Source: Acidobacteriota bacterium
GTDB lineage: Bacteria; Acidobacteriota; Terriglobia; UBA7540
DNA length: 21,336 nucleotides
Assembly: GCA_021827245.1 (NCBI GenBank)
Contig: JAKAWN010000062.1
Span: 1 to 21,336, forward strand
Reading direction: 5' to 3'
Numbering within the stretch: position 1 is the first letter of the stretch; each line of letters begins with the position of its first letter. The position numbers and the translations under genes were made by a program. Shown in pieces: positions 8,780 to 16,642 of the stretch. The notes below the pieces were generated by a model, which was given only the letters and a program-made list of their open reading frames with translations, made no database searches and was not told the origin of the DNA.

Positions 8780-8794
8780 GCCAGCATGGCTGGC
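8780..8794. terminator. Short hairpin between convergent genes
   Basis: GCCAGC-ATG-GCTGGC forms a 6-bp stem with a 3-base loop in the 23-base gap between the stops of the convergent methyltransferase and phosphatase genes. There is no following T run, so a role as a two-way terminator is a guess from position. Confidence 0.3.
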
Positions 8795-8801
8795 CGCGCG
8801 G

Positions 8802-9311
8802 CTACGGTGCTTCCTTGTCGGTCGAACCGCCTGTTCCTGAGGGCGAGCAGGCAGGATGCCAATCCGCACTACGAATGGCATCCACGTTGGGCGAACACTC
8901 ACGGCACTGCTCAACGTGTTTGACGGCATCATTCAGGTCCCAGCCCAGGCACCAGTGGAGATAAGCGATGGCCACGGTCGGAGAGCGGTTGGCGCCCGCC
9001 GTGCAATGGAGATACACGGTATGGCCTTCCTGAAGCAGGCGCTGCAACGCCGCCACGCATTCCGGAAGCCTCTGCTGAAGATGTGAGTCATCAAAGTCTC
9101 TGACAGGCACCCGGCAGAGCTTGACGCCGCTGGCCTCATAAAGCGATTCAAGAGGCTCGGCGAAGAATCTGCCGGCGCGAATGTCTTTATCGGTCTGAAG
9201 GTTCAGCACGGCCGTGATGCCCTCGTGCCTGCGCAGCATTTCGACCTCATGGGCGGATTCAAGATAGGCGCCAACGAAGAGGTGAGGCAGGATCTGGTCA
9301 TAGTCCATCAT
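8802..9311 (-). CDS. Dual-specificity protein phosphatase (cysteine-dependent)
   Basis: A 169-residue cytoplasmic protein with the dual-specificity phosphatase fold. The phosphate-binding loop is HCTAGANRS at 102-110, with nucleophile C103 and R109. The likely general acid is in VRDFDD (D72-D75). ILPHLFVGAYLESAHEVEML at the N-terminus matches the typical opening of the family, and ITAVLNLQTDKD the next strand. It would remove phosphate from Ser/Thr/Tyr of proteins, or from another phospho-substrate such as RNA 5' ends or lipids. The two ATG codons at 9311 and 9308 are adjacent, and either may be the start. It reads in the same direction as lon, 62 bases downstream, so read-through is possible. 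Confidence 0.88.
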   Translation of the reverse strand: MMDYDQILPHLFVGAYLESAHEVEMLRRHEGITAVLNLQTDKDIRAGRFFAEPLESLYEASGVKLCRVPVRDFDDSHLQQRLPECVAALQRLLQEGHTVYLHCTAGANRSPTVAIAYLHWCLGWDLNDAVKHVEQCRECSPNVDAIRSADWHPACSPSGTGGSTDKEAP

Positions 9312-9373
9312 ACTTCCGGGTTTTCCCTGGCATTTGCTTCCAGGGAGCGCCGGTCCCTTGTTGCACGGACTGA

Positions 9374-11767
9374 TTATGCCGACGCGCGGGTTGAAGCCTG
9401 GACCTCCGCGGGCGTTGCACTTTTTTCAAGCGCCAGATCGATCGCTTCCTGAATCGTCTTCACGTAATGTAGTTCCACGCCTTCCAGCATGTCGGGGTGA
9501 AGGTCCTCTTTGACGTTGGGCTCATTGTCCGCGGGCAGAAGAACCTGTGTGACGCCGGCGCGCCGGGCGGCCAGGACTTTTTCCTTGATGCCGCCGATCG
9601 GAAGCACCTGCCCGCTGAGGGTGATTTCACCGGTCATCGCCAGACGGGGGTGAATCGGGCGGTCTGAAAGCGCGGAAACCAGGGCCGTCACCATGGTGAT
9701 GCCGGCCGAGGGTCCGTCCTTGGGAATTGCTCCTGCGGGGACGTGGATGTGGATGTCCTCATTCTGAAAGAACTCCGGATCGATGCCGTAGTCCTCCGCA
9801 TGCGCGCGCACCCAAGCCAGCGCCGCCTGCATGGATTCCTGCATCACTTTGCCCAGTTGGCCGGTCATGGTGAAGTTCTTGCCGCCCTTCATGGTGGTGA
9901 CCTCGACGAAGAGGATGTCACCGCCGGTGGGAGTCCAGGCCAGCCCTACGGCGACGCCCGGTTGGCGGGTACGCTCCACAATTTCCGTCTCCATGCGAAA
10001 GCGCTGGACGCCGAGAAAATCGGCCAGATTTTCAGGAGTGACGGTCAGCTTCTCCTTATGGCCTTCGGCAATCTTCCGTGCCTGTTTGCGGCACAGCGTA
10101 GCGATTTCGCGCTCCAGATTGCGGACGCCCGCTTCACGTGTGTAATGGCGGCTGACGGCGGCAACCGCTTCACGAGTAAACTCGATCTGCTCGCCGAGCT
10201 TGATGCCGTGTTCCTCGGCCTGTTTCGGGATCAGGTGCCGGACGGCAATCTCAATCTTTTCTTCCTCCGTGTAACCCTGCAGTTCCAGAAGCTCCATGCG
10301 GTCGAGCAGTGGAGGCGGAATGGTGTCCAACTGGTTGGCCGTGCAGATAAACAGCACCTTGGAGAGGTCAAATTGCACGTCCAGATAGTTGTCGCGGAAG
10401 TGCGAGTTCTGTTCAGGATCGAGGACTTCCAGCAGTGCGGAGGAAGGATCGCCGCGGAAATCGCGCCCGATCTTGTCCACCTCATCCAGCATAAAGACGG
10501 GATCGCGGGTTTCGGCGCGGCGAATTCCCTGGATGATTTGCCCGGGAAGAGCGCCGATATAGGTGCGGCGATGCCCGCGGATTTCCGCCTCGTCATGGAT
10601 GCCGCCGAGCGACATGCGAATGAATTTCCGGTCGAGCGCCCTGGCAATCGACTTCCCGAGCGAGGTCTTGCCCACTCCGGGCGGCCCGACAAAGCAGAGC
10701 AGAGGCCCTTTCATCCCCGGCTTCAACTGCAGGACGGCGAGGTAATCGAGGATGCGCTCCTTGATCTTTTCCAGATCGTAATGGTCGGCCTCCAGCACGC
10801 CCTTGGCCTTGTTGACGTCTACCTTGAGTTCGCTGACCTTCTGCCAGGGCAGGACCACCAGCCAGTCGAGGTAAGTGCGGGTGACATGATAGTCGGCGGC
10901 GGCGGGCGACATCTTGGCCAGCCGGTTCAGCTCTCGCAGGGCTTCCTTGCGGGCTTCTTCGGTCATGCCTGCGGCCTCGATCTTCTTGCGCAGCTCTTCG
11001 ATCTCCTGCTGTTCGTCCGCCTCGCCCAGTTCTTTCTGGATGGCCTTCATCTGCTCGCGCAGGTAGTATTCGCGCTGGCTCTGGGTGACCTGATCCTGGA
11101 CGTCGGATTGGATTTTTGAGCGAAGCTGCAGCACCTCAACCTCACGGGCCAGCAGGTGGTTCAGGCGGTCGAGCCGGCCCTTGAGGTCCAGGCTTTCCAG
11201 CAACTCCTGTTTCTCCGTGCTCGAGAGAGAGGGAAGATTGGCCGCGATGAAATCCGCCAAGCGGCCAGGATCATCGATGTTCATCACCACTGTCTGCAGG
11301 TCGTCGGAAAGCGTGGGCGAAAGCTGGACCGCCTGCTGGAACAGGGTTGTCACGCTGCGTACCAGTGCGTCGAATTCGGCCTTCTTGTCTTCCGGAACCA
11401 CGTCCGGCAGGGGCTTGACCCGGGCGCGGATGTATGGCTCCATCTGGAGAACTTCCTCCAGGGCGATCCGCTGCAAACCTTCGACAAAGATAAAAAGGCT
11501 CTGGGTCGGGAGCTTGATGATTTTGTGGACATACGCGACGCTGCCAATCTGATAGAGATCGGCGGGCTGGGGAGAATCCACGCGCGGATCACGTTGCGCG
11601 ATCACGCCAATGAACTTCTCGCCTTCAGGCAGCGAATTGATCAGTTCCAGCGAGCTTTCGCGGCCCACCGTCAGCGGCAGAATCGCGTTGGGAAACAGGA
11701 CGGTGTCCCGAACCGGCAAAATAGCGAGGTTGGTGTATTCAATCGATTTTTTCAGCTTTTCGCTCAT
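9374..11767 (-). CDS. lon: ATP-dependent Lon protease
   Basis: A full-length LonA of 797 residues. The N-terminal substrate-binding LON domain is at about 12-205 ([18 protein letters not shown]), followed by a long coiled segment with [18 protein letters not shown]. The AAA+ domain has Walker A GPPGVGKT at 361-368, Walker [11 protein letters not shown], and the LEVLDPEQN loop. The C-terminal peptidase domain has the Ser-Lys pair: S687 in DGPSAGITM and K730 in GGIKEKVLA, 43 residues apart as in E. coli Lon. It degrades misfolded and regulatory proteins in the cytoplasm. It appears to be transcribed alone or with the phosphatase gene from a promoter at 11804-11832. The start ATG has only a weak GGGGA upstream. 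No HrcA (CIRCE) site was seen. Confidence 0.98.
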   Translation of the reverse strand: MSEKLKKSIEYTNLAILPVRDTVLFPNAILPLTVGRESSLELINSLPEGEKFIGVIAQRDPRVDSPQPADLYQIGSVAYVHKIIKLPTQSLFIFVEGLQRIALEEVLQMEPYIRARVKPLPDVVPEDKKAEFDALVRSVTTLFQQAVQLSPTLSDDLQTVVMNIDDPGRLADFIAANLPSLSSTEKQELLESLDLKGRLDRLNHLLAREVEVLQLRSKIQSDVQDQVTQSQREYYLREQMKAIQKELGEADEQQEIEELRKKIEAAGMTEEARKEALRELNRLAKMSPAAADYHVTRTYLDWLVVLPWQKVSELKVDVNKAKGVLEADHYDLEKIKERILDYLAVLQLKPGMKGPLLCFVGPPGVGKTSLGKSIARALDRKFIRMSLGGIHDEAEIRGHRRTYIGALPGQIIQGIRRAETRDPVFMLDEVDKIGRDFRGDPSSALLEVLDPEQNSHFRDNYLDVQFDLSKVLFICTANQLDTIPPPLLDRMELLELQGYTEEEKIEIAVRHLIPKQAEEHGIKLGEQIEFTREAVAAVSRHYTREAGVRNLEREIATLCRKQARKIAEGHKEKLTVTPENLADFLGVQRFRMETEIVERTRQPGVAVGLAWTPTGGDILFVEVTTMKGGKNFTMTGQLGKVMQESMQAALAWVRAHAEDYGIDPEFFQNEDIHIHVPAGAIPKDGPSAGITMVTALVSALSDRPIHPRLAMTGEITLSGQVLPIGGIKEKVLAARRAGVTQVLLPADNEPNVKEDLHPDMLEGVELHYVKTIQEAIDLALEKSATPAEVQASTRASA

Positions 11768-11803
11768 CTTTGGATATCCCCGGGCAAGCGGATTTGAATC
11801 CTC

Positions 11804-11832
11804 TTCATATCCCCCGTTTCGCGGTCTGTCAA
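11804..11832 (-). promoter_or_regulatory. Candidate housekeeping promoter of lon
   Basis: Read on the minus strand, TTGACA (11832-11827) and TATGAA (11809-11804) are separated by 17 bases. The -35 is perfect and the -10 matches 4 of 6. Transcription would start about 30 bases before the lon ATG. Confidence 0.5.
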
Positions 11833-12135
11833 CCTCACGCGTCTAGCAACATTCTATCATGCATGGCTTCGTGGCTATTCGCGGCAAGCCCCGGTATGAA
11901 GTGTCAAACGAGACCGTAAACTGTAGAAAGTGTCCCTGCAATACTGAGATGCACAACCGGTACGAAAGGGTTCGGGGGAAGCCGGAGGCAGAACTCAAAC
12001 GCGGCAGGGCGGAACGGCTGGCCCTGAGAAGGCGCGAGCCGCACGCGATGTACAGCCGGAACCATGAAACCGTTGTTTGGCCGGCTTGAAATTCGCAGGA
12101 ATTGCCTGGCGAGGCTAGTGTTATTTGCGTCTCGG

Positions 12136-12325
12136 TCTCCGGTTCGTTTTTGGCGATTGTTTGTTTTCAACAACATGGCCCGGTTCGTTTTTCGGTTCGT
12201 TTCGGTTCGTTTTTTATGCACTCTAATGTTTTCAACAACTTCTCCGCTTCGTTTTTAGGTTCGTTTCGGTTCGTTTTTGGAACACGCTCCTTTGTTTTCA
12301 ATAACTTCTCCGGTTCGTTTTGCGA
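12136..12325. repeat. Degenerate 65/66-bp tandem repeat array rich in GGTTCGTTTT
   Basis: Each unit begins TCTCCG, carries GGTTCGTTTT in up to three close copies, and ends GTTTTCAACAACT. The GTTTTCAA blocks start at 12163, 12228 and 12294, giving periods of 65 and 66. The first unit lacks about 24 bases and the last is cut after its first GGTTCGTTTT. Two units are near full length. The strand is strongly asymmetric, with T and G on plus. On the minus strand it reads as Lys/Arg/Thr/Asn-rich nonsense. Confidence 0.8.
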
Positions 12326-12578
12326 AAATAGATATTTTTTGTCCCATTTGTCTCACCGTTCGTGCGCTCTCGGTCAGTTTCCTAGCCCAGTTTGCACCAA
12401 ATCCTGCCATTGCTTCTCCATCTCTACCGGCGGTCCCGAATCATCCCAGATGCTCTCAAGAGGCTACCATACTAGCCGACAGTTGTCAAGGGAATTCTGC
12501 GTTGCACACAAGATTCTTCGCACACATCGCGGAAACCGCGATGTGTGCGCCTCCCGCGAAGTCAGGCGGCATTCTTTC

Positions 12579-12661
12579 GCCCCTCCGGGGCTGGGCTGCC
12601 TTTGGTGGCTTGCTGTCCCCTGGCTTGCGCCGGGGGCTAAAATCTATCGGCCCTCCGGGCC
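12579..12661. repeat. Cluster of three GC-rich hairpins
   Basis: Three compact hairpins lie in 83 bases: GCCCCTCCGGGGC (12579-12591), an 8-bp stem with one G-T pair closed by TTGC (12617-12636), and GGCCCTCCGGGCC (12649-12661). The outer two share the CCTCCGG core. The arrangement resembles intergenic repeats I associate with Acidobacteriota and related phyla. No T run follows any of the three, so they are more likely repeats than terminators. Confidence 0.65.
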
Positions 12662-13010
12662 TGCAAGATGGGGCCGCCTGCGACCCGCGCTTTAGATGCT
12701 TCTATTTTCTCGCCATTGTCAGATACATTTACATTTTGTCTCGAGTGCGCCGGTTGCTCACATGCCGCTACATTCCAAACTGCGGCACGTATGCGCCTCC
12801 CCGACATCAACACGTTTTCCATCAGGTTAACACTTGTGCGGCTGGCGGGACTGCTTTTCAACGTGCGGCGGATTAACGGTCACAGCAGCGGGTGGCTGGT
12901 ATCACTGCAGGCATAGCGACAAATGCTTATGCTAAAAAGGTAAACGTGTCGAGATCCGGTTCGGCAACTGACATGCGAGCAGATGTCGAAGAAACGCACT
13001 CTGATGGTGA

Positions 13011-13199
13011 GGGGGAGCGTGCGTTGAAGGCTTCGGGCGCCAGCCTGAGGCCGAGGATTGCGAGGTCGCCTCTCCGCAGGCCGCGAGCGAAATTCCACCA
13101 TCGCTGCCGTTCAAAGAGTTTGGCGCGTTTTTGCCGGACGTCCGCCCTGAGGCTGCCAGGGTCAAGAAGGTCTTGCCTGGCAGAAACCCAGCAGATTGA
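13011..13199 (+). pseudogene. Probable 3' remnant of an unidentified gene
   Basis: A 62-codon open frame begins directly after a TGA at 13008-13010, contains no plausible start codon near its beginning, and ends with TGA at 13197. Its composition is protein-like, with acidic residues early (QPEAEDCEVASPQA) and then SLPFKEFGAFLPDVRPEAAR near the end. I do not recognise the family. The absence of a start with normal codon use suggests the tail of a gene whose front has been lost, but chance cannot be excluded in GC-rich DNA. Confidence 0.3.
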
Positions 13200-13333
13200 C
13201 TTTCAACCTCGAGTCATGCGGGCGGATTCCCCGCCGGAAATGGATCTGCCGTTTCACCGGGGGCACGGCCCTTTCTCGGAAGTTCCATCTGAGTTGCCCT
13301 CGCGTTAGCGACTTTCTGCGGAAGGAGGCTCCC

Positions 13334-13798
13334 ATGAACCGAACGAAGTTTGTTCTTGTCCTGGGATTGCTCCTGGGACTTTGTGCGGCGTCACTCGGTG
13401 CTGCCGACCCTCCCAAGAGTACTGCCAACTGGGACAACCTGAAGGCGCTGGCGCCCGGCGATGACGTCCGCGTTGTGCTCAATGACAAGAAGTCGTACCG
13501 TGGCAAATTTCAAAGCCTGACCGACAACGGTATCGTGGTTCGCGTGGAAAAGAACGACCAATCCTTTGAGCGGACAAACATCCTCCGCGTCACGGCCAAA
13601 GGCCAGTCGCACCGGTTGCGCAATGCGTTGGTTGGAGCGGTCCTTGCAGCCGGTGTTACGGCCGTCGTCGGAGCTGCGAGCCAAGAGCAACAGGCCTATG
13701 TGCTGGCACTCGGCGTCCCAGGCATGGCCGCCAGTGGCGCCGTGGTGGGGGCGGTTATTCCCAGCGGCGGATGGCACGACGTTTACCGAGCACGCTGA
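13334..13798 (+). CDS. Exported Sm/SH3-like protein, first of a tandem pair
   Basis: A 154-residue protein; GAAGGAGG at 13321-13328 fixes the ATG at 13334. A signal peptide covers about residues 1-23 (FVLVLGLLLGLCAASLGAA). Residues about 33-88 (NWDNLKALAPGDDVRVVLND, YRGKFQSLTDNGIVVRV) have the small beta-barrel pattern L-x-x-G-x-x-V-x-V-x-L, then Y-x-G-x-F, then I-V-V-R-V, as in Sm/Hfq-like or SH3-like domains. A glycine/alanine-rich hydrophobic segment (99-145) may enter the membrane, and the protein ends GGWHDVYRAR. The next gene encodes a paralogue 41 bases downstream with the same layout. The function is unknown; a nucleic-acid role is unlikely outside the cytoplasm, so a scaffold or envelope role is more plausible. 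Confidence 0.75.
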   Translation: MNRTKFVLVLGLLLGLCAASLGAADPPKSTANWDNLKALAPGDDVRVVLNDKKSYRGKFQSLTDNGIVVRVEKNDQSFERTNILRVTAKGQSHRLRNALVGAVLAAGVTAVVGAASQEQQAYVLALGVPGMAASGAVVGAVIPSGGWHDVYRAR

Positions 13799-13839
13799 CG
13801 CCAGGATGGAAAGTTGTCGCGCCGCGAGGGAGGTGCTTC

Positions 13840-14331
13840 ATGATGCAGCAGGGGAAAAAGTTTGCCAGGCTGACCCTGGTGATCATGTTCCTGGCGCTGG
13901 TGGCTATGGCACCGCAGGTTGCAGCCGCACAGGGGAAGGACAAGCATAATTGGGACAACCTGAAGCGGCTGGCGCACAACCAGCAGATCCAGATGGTTCT
14001 GACTGACGCGAAGACGTATCGGGGCGAGTTCCAGAGCTTCAGTGGAGAAGCGATTGTTGTCCGCGTGGCGTCCGGGGTCCAGACATTCGCGCGCAATGAC
14101 GTCCTGCGGATCTCGGCGCGAGGCAAACGGCATTCGAAGCGAAACGTTCTGATCGGGACGGCGGTAGGCTTCGGCGTCGGCATGGCTGCGGGAGCTGCCA
14201 TCTGCGCGTCCGACAGTTGCAGCAGCGGTGCGGAGCTTTCTATCCTCGGATTGGTAGGAGCTCCTCTCGGCGCCCTGGCAGGCTATGTAGCGCCGACCGG
14301 AGGATGGCACGACATCTATCGAGCACGATAA
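13840..14331 (+). CDS. Exported Sm/SH3-like protein, second of a tandem pair
   Basis: A 163-residue paralogue of the preceding protein. GAGGGAGG at 13826-13833 supports the ATG at 13840 (a second ATG follows directly). The signal peptide is about residues 8-30 (FARLTLVIMFLALVAMAPQV then AAA). The barrel-like core is HNWDNLKRLAHNQQIQMVLT, TYRGEFQSFSGEAIVVRV, DVLRISARGK, aligning closely with the first copy. The glycine-rich hydrophobic part contains a CASDSC insert (C122, C127) absent from the first copy, which could form a disulfide outside the cytoplasm. The C-terminus GGWHDIYRAR is almost identical to its neighbour, implying strong constraint there. The two genes are probably co-transcribed. 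I see no enzyme motif. Confidence 0.75.
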   Translation: MMQQGKKFARLTLVIMFLALVAMAPQVAAAQGKDKHNWDNLKRLAHNQQIQMVLTDAKTYRGEFQSFSGEAIVVRVASGVQTFARNDVLRISARGKRHSKRNVLIGTAVGFGVGMAAGAAICASDSCSSGAELSILGLVGAPLGALAGYVAPTGGWHDIYRAR

Positions 14332-14423
14332 GGGCGGACCCTGGCGTTGCCGGCGGCGGATGCGATGCACCCCGGCGGAACGCGGCGCTTCCGCAACAAG
14401 CCCCGTCTGCGCGGTTGTTGCCT

Positions 14424-14453
14424 TTGACCCTCACCTTTCACCCCTTATATAAT
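14424..14453 (+). promoter_or_regulatory. Strong sigma-70-type promoter before the aldo/keto reductase gene
   Basis: TTGACC (14424-14429) and a perfect TATAAT (14448-14453) are 18 bases apart, in an AT-rich patch of an otherwise GC-rich region. Transcription from about 14460 leaves a leader of roughly 125 bases. The leader contains a hairpin with stem GTTGCC/GGCAAC (14494-14510) that can be extended imperfectly on both sides. Confidence 0.65.
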
Positions 14454-14585
14454 TCACCCTGACACATATTTTCCTGAGAAACTCGAACGGACCGTTGCCG
14501 TTAAGGCAACCGTTCCGGGTTGTCGGTGAGTTGGCGAGTCGATCGGGGCGGGACGAACCAGATTCTTGCGTTTAAGGAGGATGCT

Positions 14586-15557
14586 ATGGATCGGAGAGCG
14601 TTTATTAAATCCGGTGCTTTGGCGGCAGGATGGGCGGCGGCGCCCGGTCTGGCCGGGGCGATGCCCTTGCCTTCTCCGGACGACAAAGGATTCAAACCCA
14701 TTCCGAAGCGGCGGCTGGGCAAGACCGGCTGGGACCTATCGATCATCGGCATGGGCGGAATTGTTATCATGAACGCGGACCAGGCCGTAGCCAACAACAC
14801 GGTGGCGCAGGCGTATGACGCGGGGATTAATTATTTCGACGTAGCGCCCAGCTACGGCGACGCTCAGCAACTTCTGGGCCCAGCGCTCGAGCCCTACCGC
14901 GATAAAGTCTTTCTGGCCTGCAAGACCGGGGAACGCGATAAGGCGGGGTCGGAAGCTGCTCTTGATGAATCGCTCAAGATGCTCAAAACAGATCACGTGG
15001 ACGTATACCAGTTTCACGCGGTGACCACCCTGGACGATGTCCATCGCATCATGGGCCCGGGCGGCGCAATGGAAACCTTCCAGGCGGCCAAAAAGGCAGG
15101 GAAGATCCGCTTTATCGGCTTTTCGGCGCATTCCGTCGAGGCCGCACTTGCCCTGCTTGATCACTACGATTTTGATACCGTGCTTTTCCCCATCAACTTT
15201 GTTCTGACCTCCCGTGAAAACTTCGGGCCGCAGGTGATCAAGCGCGCGCACGAAAAAGGCGCCGGCATGCTGGCCATCAAGTCCATGGCCAAGTCAAAAT
15301 GGCCCGCGGACATGAAGGGAAGTCAGAAGCCCAACCCCAAAGAGTGGTATCAGCCCTGCTCGGTTCCCGAGGAAGCGGCTCTGGCCCTGCGCTGGACCCT
15401 TTCGCAGAACATTACGGCGGCCATCCCTCCGGGCGACGAGCGCTATTTCCCGCTGGCCATGTATGTGGCGCAGAACTTCCGCCCCATCGAATCGGAAGAA
15501 GAGAAGCTGCTGATGGCGCACGCTCAGCAAGCAACTCCTATCTTCCCCAAGGCGTGA
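14586..15557 (+). CDS. Tat-exported aldo/keto reductase
   Basis: A 323-residue NAD(P)H-dependent oxidoreductase of the aldo/keto reductase fold. AAGGAGG at 14574-14580 places the start at 14586. The N-terminus MDRRAFIKSGALAAGWAAAP is a twin-arginine signal, so the protein should be folded in the cytoplasm and exported. After it, RRLGKTGWDLSIIGMGG is the typical barrel entry. The catalytic tetrad is D85 and Y90 (FDVAPSYGDA), K113 (LACKTGERD) and H144 (VDVYQFHAV). IRFIGFSAHS and ALRWTLSQNITAAIPPG match later barrel strands and the cofactor-binding end. The substrate is unknown. It precedes SOD1 and the molybdenum-hydroxylase genes on the same strand, but a 335-base gap with a palindromic element separates it from SOD1, so one operon is not certain. 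Confidence 0.9.
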   Translation: MDRRAFIKSGALAAGWAAAPGLAGAMPLPSPDDKGFKPIPKRRLGKTGWDLSIIGMGGIVIMNADQAVANNTVAQAYDAGINYFDVAPSYGDAQQLLGPALEPYRDKVFLACKTGERDKAGSEAALDESLKMLKTDHVDVYQFHAVTTLDDVHRIMGPGGAMETFQAAKKAGKIRFIGFSAHSVEAALALLDHYDFDTVLFPINFVLTSRENFGPQVIKRAHEKGAGMLAIKSMAKSKWPADMKGSQKPNPKEWYQPCSVPEEAALALRWTLSQNITAAIPPGDERYFPLAMYVAQNFRPIESEEEKLLMAHAQQATPIFPKA

Positions 15558-15571
15558 GCCGGCCGGCTTCG

Positions 15572-15639
15572 TGTATCGGCGGTCTATGACCGCCGGAGTC
15601 TTATGGAACACAACCCGGCGGTCATAGATCGCCGCTACA
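15572..15639. repeat. Palindromic intergenic element with nested hairpins
   Basis: Two 25-base arms (15572-15596 and 15615-15639) are inverted copies that agree at 23 positions, with an 18-base spacer. Each arm also folds on itself: the left has GGCGGTC-TAT-GACCGCC. The outer end TGTAGCGGCG is shared with the element at 17948-18067. It lies 14 bases after the aldo/keto reductase stop and might also end transcription. Confidence 0.75.
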
Positions 15640-15880
15640 GGGTCTTTCATCCCTTGCCGTCCAGGTGTGATAAACTGGTGACACTGATGAAAGATGGGGC
15701 TAAAAAAAACCGGAAATCAGAGACTTTTTCTTGGGCGAAAAGCCATGCCGCCTGGCCAGGCGTCGGGAATCCGTTTCGGGCCGGGCGTGAGGAGCAGCGA
15801 GCCTGCTCCCTCGTGCCACGTTCATGAGGGGCACGCAGACGCGGCCTCAGTTTGACTGAGACTGCCCAATCCGACTTTAG

Positions 15881-15931
15881 AAGGAGGTCGTTATGGGAAC
15901 TACACCTGTCACTGCTAAAGGAGGCGCAATG
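15881..15931 (+). promoter_or_regulatory. Two in-frame ribosome-binding-site/start pairs for SOD1
   Basis: AAGGAGG (15881-15887) precedes the ATG at 15893 by five bases, and AAAGGAGG (15917-15924) precedes an in-frame ATG at 15929 by four. Both are near-perfect, so two proteins differing by 12 N-terminal residues are possible. Confidence 0.6.
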
Positions 15932-16543
15932 CCGTTTACTTGTCCTGCTCTGCCGTATCCGAGCGATGCGTTGGAACCATATATCGACAAGATGACCATG
16001 GAAATTCATCACGACAAGCACCATGGCGGGTATGTCAACAACCTGAACAAGGCCATAGAGTCCGTGTCCAGCCTGGCGGGCAAAACCGTCGAAGAACTTC
16101 TGGCCAACAACTGCGCGATTGTGCCGGAAAACATCCGGACTGCCGTCCGCAACAACGGCGGCGGCCACGTCAATCACTCGATGTTCTGGACCATCATGGG
16201 GCCGAAGAAAGGCGGCGAGCCGACCGGGAAACTGGCCGAGGCCATCAAGAGCACTTTCGGCGGCTTCGATCAGTTCAAGGAAAAATTCAGCAACACTGCG
16301 GCGACTCGCTTCGGTTCCGGCTGGGCATGGCTGATCAAAGACAAATCCGGCAAGCTCGACATCTATTCAACGGCCAATCAGGACAGCCCGTTGATGGAAG
16401 GCAAGTTCCCGGTGATGGGGCTTGACGTGTGGGAGCACGCCTATTACCTGAAGTACCAGAACCGCCGCGCCGATTACATCAAGGCCTGGTGGAGCGTGGT
16501 GGACTGGGCCGCCATCGACCGTCGCTTCACGACTGGAAAGTAA
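15893..16543 (+). CDS. sodA: Superoxide dismutase, Fe/Mn family, probably Mn-type (SOD1)
   Basis: Converts superoxide to oxygen and hydrogen peroxide. It has 216 residues from the first ATG, or 204 from the ATG at 15929, where the family sequence starts ([20 protein letters not shown]). Metal ligands are the first His of EIHHDKHH, the His of HVNHSMFW, and Asp and His of [22 protein letters not shown] together with [10 protein letters not shown] (the outer-sphere Gln in the C-terminal domain) points to the Mn-type or cambialistic group. There is no signal peptide, so it should be cytoplasmic, unlike the paralogue at 17119-17907, to which it is about 85% identical in protein. It lies 99 bases upstream of the 2Fe-2S subunit gene. 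The extra 12 residues from the first start ([12 protein letters not shown]) have no recognisable role. Confidence 0.95.
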   Translation: MGTTPVTAKGGAMPFTCPALPYPSDALEPYIDKMTMEIHHDKHHGGYVNNLNKAIESVSSLAGKTVEELLANNCAIVPENIRTAVRNNGGGHVNHSMFWTIMGPKKGGEPTGKLAEAIKSTFGGFDQFKEKFSNTAATRFGSGWAWLIKDKSGKLDIYSTANQDSPLMEGKFPVMGLDVWEHAYYLKYQNRRADYIKAWWSVVDWAAIDRRFTTGK

Positions 16544-16558
16544 ATCAGGAGGAACATC

Positions 16559-16603
16559 GTACAGGTTACAAGGTGAGGAAGCTTGTAACCTGTACGCATT
16601 TTT
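16559..16603 (+). terminator. Perfect 14-bp hairpin followed by a T run
   Basis: GTACAGGTTACAAG (16559-16572) and its exact complement (16582-16595) enclose a 9-base loop; GCATTTTT follows. The form suits an intrinsic terminator for SOD1, though the stem is not very GC-rich. Just upstream, CAGGAGG (16546-16552) is a ribosome-binding-site-like sequence with no start codon after it, so the hairpin may have been inserted there. Confidence 0.6.
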
Positions 16604-16642
16604 CGAGAGTCAAACGCCATCTGAAAGCCGCGACTCGTCATC

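Larger units (their letters stand above)
11833..13333. other. Long intergenic region with repeats and a gene remnant
   Basis: About 1.5 kb between lon and the exported Sm-like genes has no intact gene I can support. It holds a TTCGTTTT-rich repeat array (12136-12325), three GC hairpins (12579-12661) and a 62-codon open frame that looks coding but has no start (13011-13199). The open frames that cross the repeats are low-complexity translations of them. From 12670 to 13000 I see nothing recognisable. Confidence 0.7.

Noticed and set aside
9743..11119. A 458-codon open frame on the plus strand opposite lon
   Set aside because: Lon is certain from its catalytic and Walker motifs; the opposite frame has no recognisable domain.
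12025..12070. GAGCCGCACGCGATGTACAGCC-like stretch recalling a group II intron element
   Set aside because: The match is short, no domain V/VI fold could be drawn, and no reverse transcriptase gene is nearby.
12136..12325. Possible CRISPR array
   Set aside because: The repeated unit is degenerate, the short motif recurs several times within a unit, and there are no unique spacers of constant length or nearby cas genes.
12102..12876. Overlapping open frames of about 200 codons across the repeat and hairpin region
   Set aside because: They are low-complexity translations of the TTCGTTTT array and GC hairpins, without a supporting ribosome-binding site or domain.
15851..15880. TTGACT...TTTAGA as a promoter for SOD1
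   Set aside because: The supposed -10 runs into the ribosome-binding site, leaving no room for a transcript that includes it.
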